DNA of 6,748 bases from JAJKIP01 sp040509055 (GTDB taxonomy: Bacteria > Bacteroidota > Bacteroidia > Chitinophagales > Chitinophagaceae): contig JBEVLT010000427.1 in assembly GCA_040509055.1 (NCBI GenBank), positions 1 through 6,748 on the forward strand, given 5' to 3'. A program made the translations under genes and the position numbers. Numbering within the stretch: the stretch's first letter is position 1; each line of letters opens with the position of its first letter. The notes beneath the pieces are model-generated. The model was not told where the DNA came from. It worked only from the letters and a program-made list of their open reading frames with translations, and ran no database searches. Shown in pieces: positions 1 to 5,696 of this stretch.

Positions 1-38
1 TTGAGGGGTATCAGGGGTGAAAAATTCTTAACACCCAC

Positions 39-63
39 AAAAAAGCCCTGTGTTTTCAGGGCT
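39..63 (-). terminator. Rho-independent terminator of gyrB
   Basis: Read on the minus strand, the 7-bp perfect stem AGCCCTG / CAGGGCT (63-57 with 50-44) closes a 6-base loop (AAAACA) and runs straight into six T residues (44-39). It begins 28 bases past the gyrB stop codon, so it should end the gyrB transcript. Bases 1-38 beyond it hold nothing that I can recognise. Confidence 0.88.
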
Positions 64-91
64 AATTTACTTTATATGAATAAGTTATATA

Positions 92-2071
92 TTAAACGTC
101 CAGTTTGGCATATTTGGCGTGCGACTCGATGAATTCCCGCCTGGGGGCTACTTCATCGCCCATCAGCATGCTGAAGACGCGGTCTGCTTCAGCTGCGCTT
201 TCGATGGTTACCTGTTTCAGCGTGCGGGTATCGGGGTTCATCGTCGTGTCCCACAGCTGGTCGGCGTTCATTTCGCCGAGGCCTTTGTAGCGCTGTACGC
301 CGACGGAGTCTTCCTTGCCTCCACCCAATTTTTCCGCCAGGGCCTTGCGCTGTGTCTCGTTCCAGGCATAGGCCTGTTCCTTTCCCTTTTTTACCAGGTA
401 CAGCGGTGGCTGGGCGATGTACACGTAGCCCTGCTCCACCAGCTCTTTCATGTAGCGGTAAATGAAGGTGAGGATAAGGGTGGCGATATGCGATCCGTCC
501 ACGTCGGCATCGGTCATGATGATCAGCTTGTGGTAGCGAAGCTTGACCAGGCTCAGCGCTTTGGGATCTTCCGGTGTTCCCACCGTTACGCCCAGCGCAG
601 TGTACATATTGCGGATCTCTTCGTTCTCGTAGATCTTGTGCTCCATGGCCTTTTCCACGTTCAGGATCTTACCGCGCAGCGGCAGGATGGCCTGGAAAGC
701 CCTGTCGCGCCCCTGCTTGGCGGTGCCGCCGGCCGAGTCGCCCTCGACAAGAAAGAGCTCGCAGCGTTCCGGGTCGCGGTCGGAGCAGTCGGCCAGTTTG
801 CCCGGTAATCCACCGCCGGTCAATACCGATTTACGCTGTACCAGTTCCCTCGCCTTGCGGGCAGCCGCCCTGGCCTGTGCCGCCAGGATCACTTTGTTGA
901 TGATGTTTTTGGCGTCCTTGGGATTTTCTTCCAGGTAGGCCTCCAGGGCTTTGGACACGGTGCTGTCCACCACGCCCATTACCTCGTTGTTGCCGAGCTT
1001 GGTCTTGGTCTGCCCTTCAAACTGCGGTTCCGGCACTTTTACCGAAATGATCGCGCTCAGCCCTTCGCGGAAGTCGTCGCCCTCAATCTCTACCTTGGCT
1101 TTTTCAAACAGGTTGTTCTTATCGCCATAGCTTTTGAAGATACGGGTCAGCGCGCGGCGGAAGCCCGATACGTGCGTACCGCCTTCGATGGTGTTGATAT
1201 TGTTGACATACGAGTAAATATGCTCGCTGAAACTGTCGTTGTAGCTCAGCGCCACTTCCACGGCCACGTTGGTCGTTTCATCGCGCCCCTCTACAAACAA
1301 TACGCGGGGAACCAGCGGGGTACGGCCGGCATTGCTGTCCAGCATTTCCACGAACTCGACAATGCCGCCTTCGCTGTAAAAGGTTTTGGTATACACGGAG
1401 CCGTCTTCGTTCTTTTCCCGCAGGTCGGTGAGGGTGATGCGGACTCCCCGGTTCAGGAAGGCCAGCTCGCGCAGGCGTCCTTCCAGTATCTCTTTGTTGT
1501 AAGTAGTGGTGATAAAAATGCTGTCGTCGGGCCAGAACTGCACGCGGGTGCCGGTGGTATCGCTTTCGCCGATCGCCCTTACGGGATATTGGGGCACGCC
1601 GATCCGGTATTCCTGTTCGAATACCTTGCCTTCACGGTTCACCGTCACGTGCAGCCGGGTGCTTAGCGCGTTTACGCAGCTGACGCCCACACCATGCAGA
1701 CCGCCGGACACTTTGTAGGTATCCTTGTCGAACTTGCCGCCGGCATGCAGCACGGTCATCACGATCTCCAGGGCCGACTTTTGTTCCTTGGTGTTGATGC
1801 CGGTCGGGATACCGCGGCCATCATCCTGCACGGAAACAGAGTTGTCTTCGTGGATGATCACGCCAATATTTTTACAATACCCGGCCAGCGCTTCGTCGAT
1901 GGAGTTGTCCACCACCTCGTATACCAGGTGGTGCAGGCCCTTCACACCGATATCGCCAATGTACATGGCAGGTCGTTTGCGCACGGCTTCCAGCCCTTCC
2001 AGTACCTGAATGCTGTCTGCACCATATCCACCGGGTGCTACGGGAATTTTTTCTGTCGTTTCTGCGCTCAT
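92..2071 (-). CDS. gyrB: DNA gyrase subunit B
   Basis: ATPase subunit of the A2B2 type II topoisomerase that introduces negative supercoils into DNA in the cytoplasm. The 659 residues cover the whole protein. The GHKL ATPase domain has the general-base Glu52 and Mg-binding Asn56 (EVVDNSIDEA), the DGRGIP loop at 83-88, the GLHGVG ATP lid at 123-128 and the QTK loop with Lys355. The TOPRIM domain has Glu442 (EGDSAGG) and the metal-binding triad Asp520/Asp522/Asp524. The conserved QRYKGLGEMN segment and an intact C-terminal tail follow. The protein is shorter than E. coli GyrB (804 residues), because it lacks the insert found in enterobacterial TOPRIM regions; this is normal for Bacteroidota. 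The N-terminal YGADSIQVLEGLEAVRKRPAMYIG segment (from residue 16) is GyrB-like rather than ParE-like. It appears monocistronic, with a promoter candidate upstream and a terminator 28 bases downstream. ATG start at 2071; no clear Shine-Dalgarno sequence is seen. Confidence 0.97.
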   Translation of the reverse strand: MSAETTEKIPVAPGGYGADSIQVLEGLEAVRKRPAMYIGDIGVKGLHHLVYEVVDNSIDEALAGYCKNIGVIIHEDNSVSVQDDGRGIPTGINTKEQKSALEIVMTVLHAGGKFDKDTYKVSGGLHGVGVSCVNALSTRLHVTVNREGKVFEQEYRIGVPQYPVRAIGESDTTGTRVQFWPDDSIFITTTYNKEILEGRLRELAFLNRGVRITLTDLREKNEDGSVYTKTFYSEGGIVEFVEMLDSNAGRTPLVPRVLFVEGRDETTNVAVEVALSYNDSFSEHIYSYVNNINTIEGGTHVSGFRRALTRIFKSYGDKNNLFEKAKVEIEGDDFREGLSAIISVKVPEPQFEGQTKTKLGNNEVMGVVDSTVSKALEAYLEENPKDAKNIINKVILAAQARAAARKARELVQRKSVLTGGGLPGKLADCSDRDPERCELFLVEGDSAGGTAKQGRDRAFQAILPLRGKILNVEKAMEHKIYENEEIRNMYTALGVTVGTPEDPKALSLVKLRYHKLIIMTDADVDGSHIATLILTFIYRYMKELVEQGYVYIAQPPLYLVKKGKEQAYAWNETQRKALAEKLGGGKEDSVGVQRYKGLGEMNADQLWDTTMNPDTRTLKQVTIESAAEADRVFSMLMGDEVAPRREFIESHAKYAKLDV

Positions 2072-2128
2072 AAAGATTGTGAAATCCGATCGTTGTTAAG
2101 ACGCCTTCCGGCAATAAATGTAGACCTG

Positions 2129-2136
2129 CAAATGTA
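2129..2136 (-). promoter_or_regulatory. Candidate gyrB promoter, -7 box TACATTTG
   Basis: The minus strand reads TACATTTG, an exact match to the Bacteroidota -7 consensus TAnnTTTG, with 57 bases between it and the gyrB ATG. A transcript starting a few bases downstream would have a leader of roughly 50 bases. No TTG -33 element sits at the usual 17-23 base distance; the nearest resemblance is a TTA about 16 bases away. The match is good, but the motif is short. Confidence 0.5.
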
Positions 2137-2208
2137 TGAAAATGACATGGCTTAACGGGTATTTCCCCTGTCTTTTTTACACCAGTTTTTTAACGGGTGG
2201 CGATATGC

Positions 2209-2230
2209 AAAAAGCCCCGCAAAACGGGGC
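2209..2230 (-). terminator. Rho-independent terminator of lpxC-fabZ
   Basis: On the minus strand, GCCCCG (2230-2225) pairs perfectly with CGGGGC (2219-2214) across a 5-base loop (TTTTG), followed by five T residues (2213-2209). It lies 47 bases past the lpxC-fabZ stop codon and about 70 bases before the gyrB -7 box, so it should separate the two genes transcriptionally. Confidence 0.85.
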
Positions 2231-2277
2231 CTGGAAAAGCATTTGGGGCAAACAGGGTAACTGCGAAAAACCGGGGT

Positions 2278-3681
2278 CTATTTTTTCACGATCTGGGCTA
2301 CGAGGTCGCCTTCGGCGCACACTTTGTTGCCCACGTACACGGTTCCCTTCATTTCGCAGATGCCGCGGCGGATAGGCGCCGATAATTCCATTTTCAGCAG
2401 CATCGTGTCGCCGGGTTTTACCATTTGTTTGAACTTGCAGTTGTCTATTTTCAGGAAATACGTGTCGTGCTGGCCGCCGCCGCTCAGGTTGATGGCAAGG
2501 ATGCCCCCGCATTGGGCCAGCGCTTCGATCTGCAGTACGCCGGGCATCACCGGGTTGCCGGGAAAATGGCCCTGGAAAAACCATTCGTTGAACGTGACGT
2601 TCTTCACCCCTACGATATGTGTATCGCTCAGTTCGATGATCTTGTCTACCAGGGCAAAGGGAAAGCGGTGCGGCAGGGTCTTTTCGATGTACTGGTGATC
2701 GTATACAGGCGGTTGCACAGGATCGTATACCGGCACTCCTTTGGTATGCTTGTTCTTGCGGATATATTGCTTGATCTTTTTGGCAAACTCCACATTGGTG
2801 CTGTGGCCGGGCCGGTTGGCAATGATCCTGGCCTTGATGGGGTAGCCGATCAGCGCCAGGTCGCCTACCACGTCCAGCAGTTTGTGCCGGGCCGGCTCAT
2901 TGGGGAAGCGCAGCTCCAGGTTGTTCAGGTAGCCTTCGCTTTTTACTTCGATGTCGTCTTTTTTGAATATCTTTTTCAGCCGCTCCATTTCAGTCTTATC
3001 CACCGGCTTGTCTACCACCACGATGGCATTGTTCACGTCGCCTCCCTTGATCAGGTTATGGTCCAGCAGCATCTCCAGTTCGTGCAGGAAACAAAAGGTG
3101 CGGCAGGGGGCTATCTTTTCGCGAAAATCGCGGATATGCTTCAGCCCGGCATGCTGTGTGCCCAGCACCGGCGAATTGAAGTCGATCAGCGTGGTGATCT
3201 GGTAGTCGATGGCCGGCAGGGCCACCATTTCCACCCGTTTTTCCTCGTCGTAGTGAAAGATATTGTCGTCGATGCTGTACCATACTTTGGCGGCGTCCTG
3301 CTCTACCACGCCGGCTTCCTCGATGATCTGGACAAAGGGTTGGGAGCTGCCGTCCATGATCGGCATTTCCGGCCCGTTGATCTCGATCAGGCAGTTGTCC
3401 ACGCCCATGCCGACCAGAGCGGCCAGCACATGCTCCACGGTGCTTACTTTGGCGCCATTGGCCTCCAGCGTGGTGCCGCGGCTGGTGTCGGTCACCAGGT
3501 CGCAGTCGGCCTTGATCACCGGTTTATTGGGCAGGTCGATACGCTGGAACTGCAGGCCAAAGCCGGGACTGGCAGGATTCAGTGTCAGATCGGCCATGAT
3601 ACCGGTATGCAGGCCCGTGCCTGAAATGGTAGCGGGTGCAGCCAGTGTATGTTGCTTATCGGGATTGAAATTTACCGTCAT
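2278..3681 (-). CDS. lpxC-fabZ: Bifunctional UDP-3-O-acyl-GlcNAc deacetylase / 3-hydroxyacyl-ACP dehydratase (LpxC-FabZ fusion)
   Basis: The N-terminal LpxC half (about residues 1-310) is the zinc deacetylase that makes the committed step of lipid A synthesis. It shows Glu83-His84 (VEHVLAAL), His266 and Asp270 (RHKLLDVVGD), and His293 (GHSTN), matching the known zinc ligands and catalytic residues. The C-terminal FabZ half (about 325-467) is a hotdog-fold dehydratase of fatty acid elongation, with catalytic His372 (GHFPGNPVMPG) and Glu386 (IEALAQ). The fusion is characteristic of Bacteroidota. I place the start at 3681 (MTVNFNP, 467 residues), not at the in-frame ATG at 3786. The 35 extra residues look unlike LpxC, their coding region runs through a consensus promoter box, and the shorter form matches the family length near 460. 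Both FabZ and LpxC act in the cytoplasm. Unlike the common lpxD / lpxC-fabZ / lpxA order, gyrB follows it here. Confidence 0.96.
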   Translation of the reverse strand: MTVNFNPDKQHTLAAPATISGTGLHTGIMADLTLNPASPGFGLQFQRIDLPNKPVIKADCDLVTDTSRGTTLEANGAKVSTVEHVLAALVGMGVDNCLIEINGPEMPIMDGSSQPFVQIIEEAGVVEQDAAKVWYSIDDNIFHYDEEKRVEMVALPAIDYQITTLIDFNSPVLGTQHAGLKHIRDFREKIAPCRTFCFLHELEMLLDHNLIKGGDVNNAIVVVDKPVDKTEMERLKKIFKKDDIEVKSEGYLNNLELRFPNEPARHKLLDVVGDLALIGYPIKARIIANRPGHSTNVEFAKKIKQYIRKNKHTKGVPVYDPVQPPVYDHQYIEKTLPHRFPFALVDKIIELSDTHIVGVKNVTFNEWFFQGHFPGNPVMPGVLQIEALAQCGGILAINLSGGGQHDTYFLKIDNCKFKQMVKPGDTMLLKMELSAPIRRGICEMKGTVYVGNKVCAEGDLVAQIVKK

Positions 3682-3730
3682 ATCAGCAGCAATATAAGTG
3701 TTATTTTCTATGGAAGAGATCATGCGGCGG

Positions 3731-3738
3731 CAAAGATA
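3731..3738 (-). promoter_or_regulatory. Candidate lpxC-fabZ promoter, -7 box TATCTTTG
   Basis: The minus strand carries TATCTTTG, an exact TAnnTTTG match, 49 bases before the proposed ATG at 3681. That predicts a leader of about 40-45 bases. No TTG -33 motif lies at the expected distance. If real, transcription starts downstream of the 3786 ATG, which rules out the longer reading of the gene. Confidence 0.55.
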
Positions 3739-3778
3739 GCAATTACGCCGCAGCCACCCGGTAGCCTGGCCGTGATAT

Positions 3779-3809
3779 AAAAACAAAAGCCCCCGGGAGG
3801 AGGCTTTTG
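3779..3809 (-). terminator. Rho-independent terminator of the 263-residue lipoprotein gene
   Basis: On the minus strand, CAAAAGCCTCC (3809-3799) pairs with GGGGGCTTTTG (3794-3784): 11 pairs including one wobble, around a 4-base loop, followed by five T residues (3783-3779). It begins 19 bases past the lipoprotein stop codon and about 40 bases upstream of the lpxC-fabZ -7 box, so it insulates lpxC-fabZ from upstream transcription. Confidence 0.88.
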
Positions 3810-3828
3810 CGGAGAAGTCCGGCCTGTA

Positions 3829-4620
3829 TCAGGCTTCGATGTTCTGTTGCAACAACAACGCGGCACAGGCATTGGCCAGCAGGAAGCGCTCTTCGGCGTC
3901 CGTTTTGCCCAAAAACACCATGCCTTTATCCAGCATGCTCACAGCTGCTACTGTTTTGTTGGCTTGGTCGCGAAATTCGAAGCCAACCGAGCCTGCCAGG
4001 ATATTGCCCGAACGGCCCTTCATCTCCAGCCTGGTCACCGGTACGATGGTATAAAAGCGGTCTTTGCCGCGCGCCAGGATGCCGGTATAGCTTTTGGCCT
4101 GCGCCTGCGCGGCCTGGTTATCGATCATCATTTGCCAGGGTGTTTCGTTTTCGCCGGTATAGATCTGTACATAGAATTTATTGTCGGAGCTGCCGCCTTT
4201 GCCGAATATGTCGAGCACGATATTCAGCAGGCTGTTCTCGTTTTTGCCGAGGGTAAATTCTTTGGCATTGAACCGCGAGGTGCAATACACTTCCGATTTC
4301 TGTTTGGCATCCTCCAGGCTGAAGAACACCGTTTGTTTGCGCCGGATGTATTCGTTGGAGATGATGTTCGTGTAGTCTTCGGTGCCGGGGTAGCCAAACC
4401 CGAAACCGGAATACGTGGAGCTGCCTTTGGTCCAGGAGCGCTTGACGCGCTGTGTCCTGTATTCGCCAAAGCTCAGCTTTTGATTGACCAGGATGCCCTG
4501 CCGGCCTTTTACGGTATATTCATCGTGGTTGTCCTTCAGATCGTCGCTGACGGATATTTTGGGGGTGGCGCAGCTGCTGATCAGCAGTGCTGCGGAAAGT
4601 GCAAGTAAAACTGTTTTCAT
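3829..4620 (-). CDS. Unrecognised lipoprotein, 263 residues
   Basis: I do not recognise this family. The N-terminus is a clear type II signal peptide: Lys2, a hydrophobic stretch at 4-14 and the lipobox ISSC with Cys17 as the lipidated residue. The residues after Cys17 (ATPKIS) lack the acidic cluster that directs Bacteroidota lipoproteins to the cell surface, so a periplasm-facing anchor is my guess. The mature part mixes charged and beta-prone segments: KGRQG near 38-42, SFGEY at 50-54, a Trp-Thr-Lys followed by a Gly/Ser/Tyr-rich loop at 63-80, a second Gly/Ser loop at 140-145, and a final Ala/Leu-rich segment. No catalytic motif or further membrane span is visible. It has its own strong terminator and a near-consensus -7 box, so it is probably a single-gene unit. 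Start at 4620 is fixed by the signal peptide. It is a real gene on ORF length, signal peptide and terminator; its function is unknown. Confidence 0.85.
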   Translation of the reverse strand: MKTVLLALSAALLISSCATPKISVSDDLKDNHDEYTVKGRQGILVNQKLSFGEYRTQRVKRSWTKGSSTYSGFGFGYPGTEDYTNIISNEYIRRKQTVFFSLEDAKQKSEVYCTSRFNAKEFTLGKNENSLLNIVLDIFGKGGSSDNKFYVQIYTGENETPWQMMIDNQAAQAQAKSYTGILARGKDRFYTIVPVTRLEMKGRSGNILAGSVGFEFRDQANKTVAAVSMLDKGMVFLGKTDAEERFLLANACAALLLQQNIEA

Positions 4621-4640
4621 GACAAATGGTTTTGTTGCAG

Positions 4641-4648
4641 CAAATATG
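4641..4648 (-). promoter_or_regulatory. Weak promoter candidate for the 263-residue lipoprotein, CATATTTG
   Basis: The minus strand reads CATATTTG, one mismatch from TAnnTTTG, 20 bases before the ATG at 4620. It would give a very short leader. No TTG -33 element is seen at 17-23 bases. It is the best match in this intergenic stretch, but chance is a real possibility. Confidence 0.3.
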
Positions 4649-4693
4649 AACAGGCGGTTTGTAAAAGCATGTTAAAGGGATCGCCGGTTGTCG

Positions 4694-4723
4694 TTTTGAT
4701 GAAATGAATTGAGCATAGCATTG
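4694..4723 (+). promoter_or_regulatory. Weak plus-strand promoter candidate for the 54-residue membrane protein
   Basis: TTTTG at 4694-4698 is followed after 17 bases by TAGCATTG at 4716-4723, one mismatch from the TAnnTTTG -7 box; 17-23 bases is the spacing reported for this phylum. It sits 60 bases before the ATG at 4784. With the box at 4641-4648 it would form a divergent promoter pair. Confidence 0.3.
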
Positions 4724-4783
4724 CATGAATCTGGAAGATAATGGCATAACGATTGCTCCTGCTTTGCCGTTAAACACCAGTTT

Positions 4784-4948
4784 ATGTCAAAAACAACCCT
4801 TATATGGGCCGCACTTGCAGCCACCGCAGCCGGAATTACTGTCTATTACCTGCGCAAAAGAAAACTGATCCGCGAGCGCGAAGACCGGGAAAAAGACCGG
4901 TGCCGCCCTTTTCACCGCGTATCGCCGGGCTGGGAATACACACTGTAA
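4784..4948 (+). CDS. Small single-span membrane protein, 54 residues
   Basis: ATG at 4784 to TAA at 4946-4948, on the strand opposite to every other gene here. I do not recognise a family. After MSKTT comes one hydrophobic helix at about 6-23 (LIW, then Ala-rich with GITVYY), followed at once by a dense basic/acidic stretch at 24-39 (RKRKLIREREDREKDR) and a short tail with Cys40, Pro48-Gly49, Trp50 and Tyr52. The positive charges straight after the helix predict N-out, C-in topology in the inner membrane, with a charged cytoplasmic tail. The helix-plus-charge layout and codon usage like the neighbours argue for a real gene. It has no visible Shine-Dalgarno site, normal for the phylum, and no good terminator: only a run of nine T at 4958-4966. 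Its stop is 29 bases from the stop of the convergent C40 gene. It could be a small stress or envelope protein, but nothing here proves that. Confidence 0.6.
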   Translation: MSKTTLIWAALAATAAGITVYYLRKRKLIREREDREKDRCRPFHRVSPGWEYTL

Positions 4949-4977
4949 CAATCAGGATTTTTTTTTAATGAATGGGA

Positions 4978-5559
4978 TCAATCGTTTTGCGGAAAGACCC
5001 GTACTACTTTGACAAAACGGCCGAAATAATACGCACTGAGCGGCGTGATGGTCACGCCGTAGAATTTTCCCGAAGTGGAATGAATGAATTCATACGTGCC
5101 ATTGGCCGCTGTGGTCAGGATGCCCATGTGCCCCACCACGCGGATGGTGCTGTCCGTGCCGGTAAAAAGGACCAGGTCGCCGGGTTTGGCTTCGGATAGC
5201 GGCACTTCCCGCTCCACGTTTGTAAAATCTACCGAGGACCGCGGTACGGCAATATTGAAATGATTGAAGACATAGGTGATGAAACCCGAGCAGTCGAATC
5301 CCTGTGCCGGATCAGTGGAAGCATATTTATACGGGATGCCCTGCAGCGTTTTGGCATAGGCGATCAGGTCGGTGGGGTTCACCGTGCCGGTGTTGATATG
5401 CTGCGGATCGGGAGAAGGCAGCAGTGTATGCGGTACCGTATCGGCTGCTGTGGTGGTAGCGGTGACCGGTACAGAATCCTGTACAGGCACATTATCGGCC
5501 GGCGCAGGGGCTGTGCAGGCCAGGAGTATAAACGGTACAAGGTTCAGCAGGACTCTCAT
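4978..5559 (-). CDS. NlpC/P60 (C40) family peptidase lipoprotein
   Basis: Predicted cysteine endopeptidase of the C40 family, whose members usually cut the D-Glu to diamino acid bond in peptidoglycan stem peptides. The 193 residues run: type II signal peptide with lipobox LLAC (Cys15), a Pro/Thr/Ala/Val-rich linker at about 16-60, then the catalytic domain at about 61-190. The catalytic set is visible: Cys90 in FDCSGF, His144 in VGHMGI and His160 in FIHSTS, plus the KPGDLVLF strand at 125-132 typical of the fold. No SH3b or LysM targeting domain is present, so the protein is a minimal form. I choose the ATG at 5559 over the in-frame one at 5619, because only the shorter form puts the hydrophobic signal at the N-terminus; the extra 20 residues are atypical. 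It is anchored facing the periplasm by inference. It is downstream of lpxD on the same strand, 137 bases away with a hairpin between them, so cotranscription is uncertain. Confidence 0.9.
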   Translation of the reverse strand: MRVLLNLVPFILLACTAPAPADNVPVQDSVPVTATTTAADTVPHTLLPSPDPQHINTGTVNPTDLIAYAKTLQGIPYKYASTDPAQGFDCSGFITYVFNHFNIAVPRSSVDFTNVEREVPLSEAKPGDLVLFTGTDSTIRVVGHMGILTTAANGTYEFIHSTSGKFYGVTITPLSAYYFGRFVKVVRVFPQND

Positions 5560-5636
5560 ACCGGAATGAAAACAAGAATCAATCCATTTGAAAAGTGGGG
5601 AAATAAATGCAAAAGTCAAAAGGATAAAATCTCAAG

Positions 5637-5689
5637 CCTATAAGGTTACGCTTTGAATTGCTACCCTGTGGCTGGAGTAATCTTATAGG
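5637..5689. repeat. 13-bp imperfect inverted repeat between lpxD and the C40 gene
   Basis: CCTATAAGGTTAC (5637-5649) faces GTAATCTTATAGG (5677-5689) across 27 bases. Twelve of 13 positions are Watson-Crick pairs; the remaining one is G-T as plus-strand RNA but A-C as minus-strand RNA. It starts 7 bases past the lpxD stop codon. As a minus-strand terminator it is poor: the loop is long and no T tract follows (next bases CTTGAGATTTT). It may be an mRNA 3' end stabiliser, a leader structure for the C40 gene, a protein-binding palindrome or a small repeat family member. Confidence 0.6.
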
Positions 5690-5696
5690 GTTGGGT

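Noticed and set aside
1..38. Possible gene remnant or signal left of the gyrB terminator
   Set aside because: Too short to judge. The near-repeat GGGGT at 5-9 and 14-18 is within chance for this length.
119..808. Long plus-strand frame of 229 residues inside gyrB
   Set aside because: It lies entirely antisense to gyrB, whose motifs are complete. The predicted protein has no recognisable domain and its composition is typical of an antisense shadow.
2136..2375. Plus-strand frame of 79 residues starting in the gyrB/lpxC-fabZ intergenic region
   Set aside because: It runs through the lpxC-fabZ terminator and then antisense into fabZ; the composition is Arg- and Gly-rich with no motif.
2425..3624. 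Plus-strand frame of 399 residues antisense to lpxC-fabZ
   Set aside because: It mirrors the codon structure of a gene with all catalytic residues intact; it is rich in His, Val and Gln, as expected for the reverse of GC-rich coding sequence, and has no domain or promoter.
3847..4608. Plus-strand frame of 253 residues antisense to the unknown lipoprotein
   Set aside because: Because the lipoprotein is itself unrecognised I compared the two. The minus-strand frame has a textbook lipobox signal peptide and a correctly placed terminator; the plus-strand one has neither.
4946..4980. Run of nine T (4958-4966) as a terminator for the small plus-strand gene
   Set aside because: The only stem next to it is 3 bp (CTG / CAG around 7 bases), too weak to call. 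No terminator is seen for the convergent C40 gene either.
5560..5619. N-terminal extension of the C40 gene from ATG 5619
   Set aside because: It would bury the lipoprotein signal peptide 20 residues inside the protein, and the extra residues show no signal or domain feature.
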